A stretch of 64,000 nucleotides of DNA, taken from Sergeia podlipaevii. Lineage: Eukaryota > Euglenozoa > Kinetoplastea > Trypanosomatida > Trypanosomatidae. The stretch is taken from the NCBI GenBank assembly GCA_030849805.1, contig JASANZ010002254.1:1-64000 (forward strand). Reading direction: 5' to 3'. Each line of letters begins with the position of its first letter. Position 1 is the first letter of the stretch. A program made the position numbers and the translations under genes. This document shows, piece by piece, positions 58,999 to 64,000 of this stretch. The notes below the pieces were generated by a model. The model saw nothing but the letters and a program-made list of their open reading frames with translations. It searched no databases and had not been told where the DNA came from.

Positions 58999-61407
58999 CT
59001 AGTTAGCCTTCTCAGCGATTGCGCGCTGGTACTTAATTGTGTCGCATGCCTTGAGGAACGACGCGGTTGGCCACTTGGGCAGGGACACAAAGGCGGATTG
59101 ATAGTACACCGTCGTGGGCTCTATCTTCCACTCGCAGCGCTTCTGGAAAGTGAAGTGCATCGTTGCGCTCTGCACCTTGGCGCCGCGGCGACCTTTTTGC
59201 TGCTGTTGCTGTGGTACATCATCCTCAGCCAGCACGCACTCCACAATGTTGCCGTCGTTGATGGTGTACTCCGTCACGTCCTCATCGCTGATGAACACAG
59301 GGATCGGTGTCTCATCGGCGCATATAACACACTCCTGCTCACCCTCGCGGGCGTAGGCATCGAACACCCACATTCCATTATCCACGCGGCCATTCCACAC
59401 GCGGATCTGCACGGTCTTCTTGTTCTCAAAGGGGTAGATAAAGTTGCGACTGTCGTAGTTGCCAGTGGCCATGACGCCGGGGTTCACGAACAAGACGCCG
59501 CGTGCGCGATCGGACATGAAGGGGTCGCTCATACGCTTCTCCAGTTCGCTTACTGGGAAGTGATCCAGAAGCTGGATGCTGCTGCCACCGTTGCTGGGCT
59601 TGAGAGCCGCCAAGCGCTCTCCCATGAGCTGAACGCGGTCAGGCAGCAACGTCTTGGAGCCAAGACGGTCGCCAAGAAGCATCATGTCCGATACGTAGAG
59701 AACACCATCTAGTCTAGTGGCTTCAAGGCTGAAGAGGAACGGCTTCTGGTCTTGCTCGGCACCGGTGACCTCCTTCGCGAGCGTCTTCATCACCTCCTGC
59801 AGCTCAGCAGGTACCTCATTGAACTGGAACACCACCGAGTAGGATGGCAGGTGCACGTACACATTGTCACCATAGCCAATAAGAGACACCTTGTCTCCCC
59901 AGATCCATGGCGCGAGCAAGTAGTGCTTGAAGGGGAGGGCGTGTCGCACAAACTGCACGTAGTCTAACAAATAGTTGGGCTCTACATATGGGAATCCATA
60001 GTCGAACCCATCTACACCGAGCGCGACGCGTTCCGCGTTGATGACCTCCTCGACAAGAGCAGGATCTGCTACAAGTTCGCAGCCAGCAACGAACTCCACG
60101 GCCGGCAGCAGAAGCGGTGGAGGGTTGCGCACCTCCAACTCACGGATTTGCTTAATTGTCTCCTCGACCACAGTCCCAACCGCCTCAGTACCATCGACCA
60201 CCGCGATGGGAGCGCCACCGCTGCTGGCGTTGGCGTCTTCAAGCTGATTGCCAAACTCGAAGCTCTCGGGGTGCGCCTGCATCTCCTTGAATGTGTTGAA
60301 CTCGATGCCGCGGTTAACGAGGTCACTGAGCTCAGTGGTAATGATAACAACAAAATTGAGACGAAGGCCAGCAGCGTTGAGCACACTGTTCACATAGTAC
60401 GACTCAAACTTGTTGTTCATGAGCGCGTCATCAATCACGATGCCCTTGAGAGACTTCTTGCACTCAAGAAGCTTGACAAGAGGAGCAAGACGCTCCGTCA
60501 GGGTGGGCACATCATCGTCCTCCTCTTCCGCGGCATCCTTTGATTCCATGTCCCGCAGAGAGATGTACTCGTACTGGCGATTCTTTGCTAGCTCCTTCGC
60601 CACTGTCGTCTTGCCAGTGCGACGGTATCCAGTGACAAGGATCACCTTGGGCGCAGCTACTTCACGCGTGGCCATCTTTTGTGGTAACGTTTGCTGTGGC
60701 TGTTGCTGCTGCTGTTGTTGCGGTGGTGGCATTGGTTGCTGCTGCTGTTGGTGAGACAAGTGCATCTGCTGGTGACTCATAGGGGCTGCTTGCTGCTGCA
60801 TTTGATGCTGCTGTGGCGGCATAGGCCGCTGCTGATGCTGCATCTGCTGTTGTGGCATGTTACCATACGGCTGCTGCTGGCTAGGAACTGGCTGTGGGCT
60901 CGAGTGCCCACTGTTAAACGCACCACCGCCCATGTTCATCCTATTTCCGCCGGGGAACGGCCTCATTGGCGGCTGTTGTTGCTGCAGTGGTGGCCCCTGT
61001 GGTGGTTGCTGCTGGCCCATGGGTCCATTGAACACACCGCCTCGGCGGCTAGGCATGGGGCCTACCATGCCTTGAGCACCACCACGGAAAGAGCCATTGC
61101 CACGTCCCCGTGGCTGTCGGGTCTGTGCACTGAAGTTGGGGTTGCCGCCACCAACTCCGTGGTATGGCGCCATGTTATTGCCGCCGCCTCCCCCATAGCT
61201 ATTGGGCCCCTGACGCATGTAGTTCGCACCCTGATCATACACTCCTTGTTGTCCGTTGTAGGCGTTCTGGTTGTTCATCATACCAGGTGGGTAGTTGCCG
61301 TTCTCCTGATAGCCATTGTTATCCGAGTAGGGGCCGCCTCCCATACCCTGCATTGGATAAGTGCCGTTCCATGGCTGTGCTGAGGGATTCAGATTGGACT
61401 GAGACAT
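58999..61407 (-). CDS. P-loop plus capping-enzyme-like protein with degenerate nucleotidyltransferase site
   Basis: An 802-residue protein. Residues 1-245 are Gly/Gln/Asn/Pro-rich with an RGRG/RGG stretch, typical of RNA-associated disordered regions. A P-loop, GYRRTGKT (K266, T267), opens a kinase-like domain. The C-terminal half follows the order of a GTP:RNA guanylyltransferase: a DGVLYVSDMMLLGDR segment like motif III, RGVLFV like motif IV, KTVQIRVW like motif V, and an OB-fold part with EYTINDGNIVECVL, which parallels the capping-enzyme fragment at 63442-64000. At the place of motif I (normally KxDG with the catalytic lysine) it reads YLLAPWIWGDKV, so nucleotidyl transfer seems lost. Probably a paralogue that binds RNA or cap-related partners. 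The start ATG follows an acceptor at about 61496. Confidence 0.7.
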   Translation of the reverse strand: MSQSNLNPSAQPWNGTYPMQGMGGGPYSDNNGYQENGNYPPGMMNNQNAYNGQQGVYDQGANYMRQGPNSYGGGGGNNMAPYHGVGGGNPNFSAQTRQPRGRGNGSFRGGAQGMVGPMPSRRGGVFNGPMGQQQPPQGPPLQQQQPPMRPFPGGNRMNMGGGAFNSGHSSPQPVPSQQQPYGNMPQQQMQHQQRPMPPQQHQMQQQAAPMSHQQMHLSHQQQQQPMPPPQQQQQQQPQQTLPQKMATREVAAPKVILVTGYRRTGKTTVAKELAKNRQYEYISLRDMESKDAAEEEDDDVPTLTERLAPLVKLLECKKSLKGIVIDDALMNNKFESYYVNSVLNAAGLRLNFVVIITTELSDLVNRGIEFNTFKEMQAHPESFEFGNQLEDANASSGGAPIAVVDGTEAVGTVVEETIKQIRELEVRNPPPLLLPAVEFVAGCELVADPALVEEVINAERVALGVDGFDYGFPYVEPNYLLDYVQFVRHALPFKHYLLAPWIWGDKVSLIGYGDNVYVHLPSYSVVFQFNEVPAELQEVMKTLAKEVTGAEQDQKPFLFSLEATRLDGVLYVSDMMLLGDRLGSKTLLPDRVQLMGERLAALKPSNGGSSIQLLDHFPVSELEKRMSDPFMSDRARGVLFVNPGVMATGNYDSRNFIYPFENKKTVQIRVWNGRVDNGMWVFDAYAREGEQECVICADETPIPVFISDEDVTEYTINDGNIVECVLAEDDVPQQQQQKGRRGAKVQSATMHFTFQKRCEWKIEPTTVYYQSAFVSLPKWPTASFLKACDTIKYQRAIAEKAN
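60684..60870 (-). repeat. Gln-coding low-complexity tract
   Basis: Imperfect CAG/CAA-rich stretch on the coding (-) strand encoding Gln-rich sequence with Pro, His and Met, just upstream of the P-loop domain of the capping-enzyme-like protein. Confidence 0.8.
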
Positions 61408-63441
61408 TGCGTGTTATACAACAAATAAGATAAGATAAGATATTATTATTATGTGTTATTTACTCGTGTTCTGGACAAACTCTCGTAAAAGATTACTGCA
61501 CAAAAATAGCCAGAAGAACAAATAAATAATATATATATATATATATATTGATAAATAGGCAGAAGAAGAAGAAGAAGAGCGAAGAGTGTGGAACTAAATC
61601 CCAAACACACAATAGAAAGAAGGTTATGCAACGAGAGGGGGGGAGGTAGTATCCACCTTCTCTGTCTTATTCTCCCTCCTTTTGCTTTCTCTCAATCTCT
61701 CTTTCTCTCTCTCTCTCTCTCTCTCCCTCTCTCTGTGCACTACTGCTACGGAATTGCAGCTGCACCAACGATAAAGAAGAAGAAAGAAAAAACAAACAAA
61801 CAAACAAACAAAAAAGAAATGTATAATGTTGTAATCGACGCTAAGAACTAATAACCTTTTAGCTGACAATAAAGCACACAATATCAATTTTTCACTCTTG
61901 ACCACCTTTTTCTAAACTCACGATGGCACTGTCGCAAAAAAAGAAAAAAAAACTGAAGGGCAATACACACAACGGGGTGAGACTTCAACTTTTTTTGAGG
62001 CACTGTCACCAAGACAAACTAGGTTAATGACTGAATCACTAGGTGTCGCTACAAAGATGGATATAAACGAGAAAAAGCAGAGTTGCAAAAAAACTGCTTT
62101 GCCGCTCGTGTTTGTATGTATGTATGTATTGTATATACGTATGTATCCCAACGTAAACAACTATCAAGAGCAACACTGGCAATTGATGTGCTTTATCCTA
62201 CCAATTTATATACTCTTGATTCTATCTTGCCTGGAAAAAGAAAGGAAAGCAGGTGCCAAAGGTTATACTAAACAACAAAAAAAAAAGAAAAAAAAAAACA
62301 AATACTATCTAATGACTAGTAGTGACGTAATTTGAAAAAAAGAAAGTAGAGGAAACAGCAATGAAGAATATGTATGACAAAACCATTACGTACAGTTTTC
62401 GTACGCGCCCATGTATATATATATATCAGAAATATGTGTGTGAAGTACTCAGCAGACAGTGAGAACTGTACGAGCAACGACTGTATTATTAAATTGGTTT
62501 TTTTTTTCTCCTATTTAAGCACAATATAAAAAAATATAGGAGAGAGAGAGAGAGAAAAGAAAAATAAAAATAAAATAAAAAAAGAATCGCAATGCTCACC
62601 ATACCATAGTACACTTACAGTAACATATTTACTTCGAATGCATCTGCCGTGAGAGAAATGAAAAGAGGGGAGAAAATGAAAGGAACAAAACAGAAGCACG
62701 AAACGCAATGCATTTCTCAGCACGGATTGCCTACCTGCAAGAAAGCTTTGCGCTAAAACTACAAATATATAGCGGCAGAGGCAACATCCAGACGCCTTTG
62801 GTCAGATCCCCCATTGGTTACCACTTTTCTCCTCTCTCTAAGCCATCCGGGTTCTATTTCTCTCTTCCCCTTCCCTCGCGCCTTGTTTACTTTCCTTCTT
62901 TTATGCAGGTTGCAGCTACGCAGCAGCTCTTCCTATATAACTACAGGCGGTATTGTCATTTCTCATCATTTTCTCTATCCTCCATATTTTCTCTCTCGTT
63001 CATTTTTATATTTTGTAAGATGGCTTTTCTGTCGTTCGCCGATAGTTTTCTTTTTCTTTCTTTTTTCGGAGCGACGGTCTCGTTCATCATGTTTTTTTGA
63101 GTTTCATACTCACTCCGTTTCTCCTCTCCTACTCCTCTCTCTCTCTCTCAAAGACATTTTCATCCTTCATAACGAATGTAAAAAAAGTATGTATATATGA
63201 AGCATAAAGAAAATAATTTTTTCTAGAAAAGAAATAATGAAATAAAAACTTGTCATGTTGCAAGCAAGAAGAAGGGAGAGAAGAGCAACAGAACTAGTAC
63301 CGTAACATAATCCATTACTTCACCAAAATACAAATCCAACCACCGTACAGCAACGTACAAGGCCCCCTTTAAAAGGCACTGTTGAGCGTAGAGGACACAA
63401 CAGGTAAAAAAAAAAACGACAAAATTAAAAAAGTAAGAATT
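61408..63441. other. Long intergenic region between the two - strand genes
   Basis: About 2 kb. On the - strand, the tract reading TATTTTTGTGCAG (AG at 61496-61497 of this numbering) is the likely acceptor for the gene below. A CT run at 61704-61725 (GA on the coding strand), a GA run near 62540-62555 and poly-A/T tracts are present. A less AT-rich part at 62700-63000 holds + strand frames rich in Phe/Ser, opposite to transcription, which are not called. No RNA gene seen. Confidence 0.5.
61704..61725. repeat. (CT)n microsatellite
   Basis: Uninterrupted CT run, continued by imperfect CT units on both sides (61689-61736). On the - strand it is a purine GA tract, so it is not a pyrimidine splice signal for the - strand genes. 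Confidence 0.9.
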
Positions 63442-64000
63442 CTAGCACTTGGAGCAAAGCTCGACCAGCTTGGGGTAGTCAAGATGATCTAATTCAACAA
63501 TTTCCTTGACGACATCTGACTTGTTGGGGTGGGGCTTATCGGTGCGGAGGCGGTGAAATGCCCACGTTGTGCGCAGTGGGTTCTTACGGATTTGCTGAAT
63601 GCCCAACTCTACAATCATGCTATTACGAAGCTTATACTGGTGGTACTCCACGTCAGTGAAGACACCGGTGGCGTTCGCGTATGGCACCTCAGATGCCGAG
63701 TTCGGACCCGCGGCAGCAGTGCTGTCGCACACGTACAAAGCGCACTCCCACATGTCGTCCTCGCGTTGTCTCAAGTTCATAAGACGGAAGTCGGCGGTGC
63801 ACATGTGCTCTGGCTTCCACTTGAGAAGCCGCCTGTCTGGACCAAAACGGTACGTCTCGTTGTGCTGGAAGACAACGCCATCGATCTCGAAGGGAGCGTC
63901 TTCAAAGCGCGGCAGCAGTTTACCGAGTTCCCGCACAGGTACATACTTCTTGAGTACGACGCCGCGATCCACCACCTCGTTGTCGCTATTTTCCTTCATC
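63442..64000 (-). CDS. mRNA capping guanylyltransferase, C-terminal part (cut by window edge)
   Basis: The last 185-186 codons of a larger gene whose 5' part lies beyond the window. PFEIDGVVFQHNETY is motif IV, RLLKWKPEHM motif V, and TTWAFHRLRTDKPHPN motif VI of GTP:RNA guanylyltransferases, with the OB-fold between. The frame has an ATG at 63997-63999, but it falls inside the catalytic domain and is not the real start. The protein ends about 20 residues after motif VI with no methyltransferase following. This fits the kinetoplastid CE1 type rather than the bifunctional CGM1 cap enzyme. The enzyme adds GMP to the 5' end of RNA. All visible motifs are intact. Confidence 0.85.
   Translation of the reverse strand, partial: MKENSDNEVVDRGVVLKKYVPVRELGKLLPRFEDAPFEIDGVVFQHNETYRFGPDRRLLKWKPEHMCTADFRLMNLRQREDDMWECALYVCDSTAAAGPNSASEVPYANATGVFTDVEYHQYKLRNSMIVELGIQQIRKNPLRTTWAFHRLRTDKPHPNKSDVVKEIVELDHLDYPKLVELCSKC

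Noticed and set aside
62708..63100. 130-codon + strand frame between the - strand genes
   Set aside because: Opposite to the local direction of transcription, Phe/Ser-rich, no domain; in kinetoplastids an isolated opposite gene here would be unusual.
63442..63999. Complete 185-residue gene starting at the ATG at 63999
   Set aside because: The ATG lies inside a guanylyltransferase domain just before motif IV; motifs I-III must lie outside the window, so it is treated as partial.
1..64000. CRISPR arrays, insertion sequences, bacterial operons or retroelements
   Set aside because: No spaced direct repeats, transposase or reverse-transcriptase motifs were seen; simple microsatellites explain the visible repetition.

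Overview
This window reads as nuclear DNA of a kinetoplastid protist, most likely a trypanosomatid. Twenty-one genes without visible introns run in a row on the + strand (171-57322). They are separated by AT-rich spacers full of poly-T and TA/TTA/TG microsatellites, and many start codons lie just downstream of a polypyrimidine tract plus AG, the signal for spliced-leader trans-splicing. At about 57.3-59.0 kb the coding strand switches, and the last two genes lie on the - strand. This is the usual layout of two convergent polycistronic transcription units. Gene content fits: an ATR kinase, a MER3/HFM1-type helicase, IFT54, a mitochondrial AAA metalloprotease and a C-terminal-type mRNA capping guanylyltransferase. 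The species cannot be named from the sequence alone.

Layout of the + strand: a frameshifted CLU/TIF31-like protein (171-3037); a PSP1-domain protein (3463-4665); a type II membrane protein (5833-7206); a YqaJ/lambda-exonuclease-like nuclease (7789-10479); an unknown protein (10951-11880); an FtsH-type AAA protease (12905-14974); a doublecortin-like protein (16112-17509); a basic coiled-coil protein (17898-18461); a 51-residue membrane peptide (19034-19189); a mitochondrial-type protein (19907-21865); IFT54 (22636-23499); a 3,063-residue ATR kinase (23841-33032); two small proteins (33391-33885, 34250-34690); a proline-repeat/B-box/coiled-coil/SPRY-like protein (35505-39710); a helical-repeat protein (40919-42913); a kynurenine-formamidase-like protein with a membrane insertion (43281-44519); a MER3 helicase (44896-49527); a SAPS-like protein (50252-52993); an unknown protein (54310-55428); and a 2OG-Fe(II) oxygenase (55817-57322).

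The convergent switch region (57323-58998) contains a sharply bounded, very GC-rich island of about 230 bp (57794-58025). It has several possible stems and ends in a T5 run, so it may be an unrecognised Pol III-type RNA gene or inserted sequence. On the - strand, 58999-61407 encodes a P-loop protein with a capping-enzyme-like C-terminal half whose active-site lysine motif looks lost. Next to it lies the 3' part of what looks like the true capping guanylyltransferase (63442-64000), cut by the window edge.

Neighbours in such units are co-transcribed but normally unrelated in function, so little is inferred from gene order. All identifications come from reading motifs; no database search was run.
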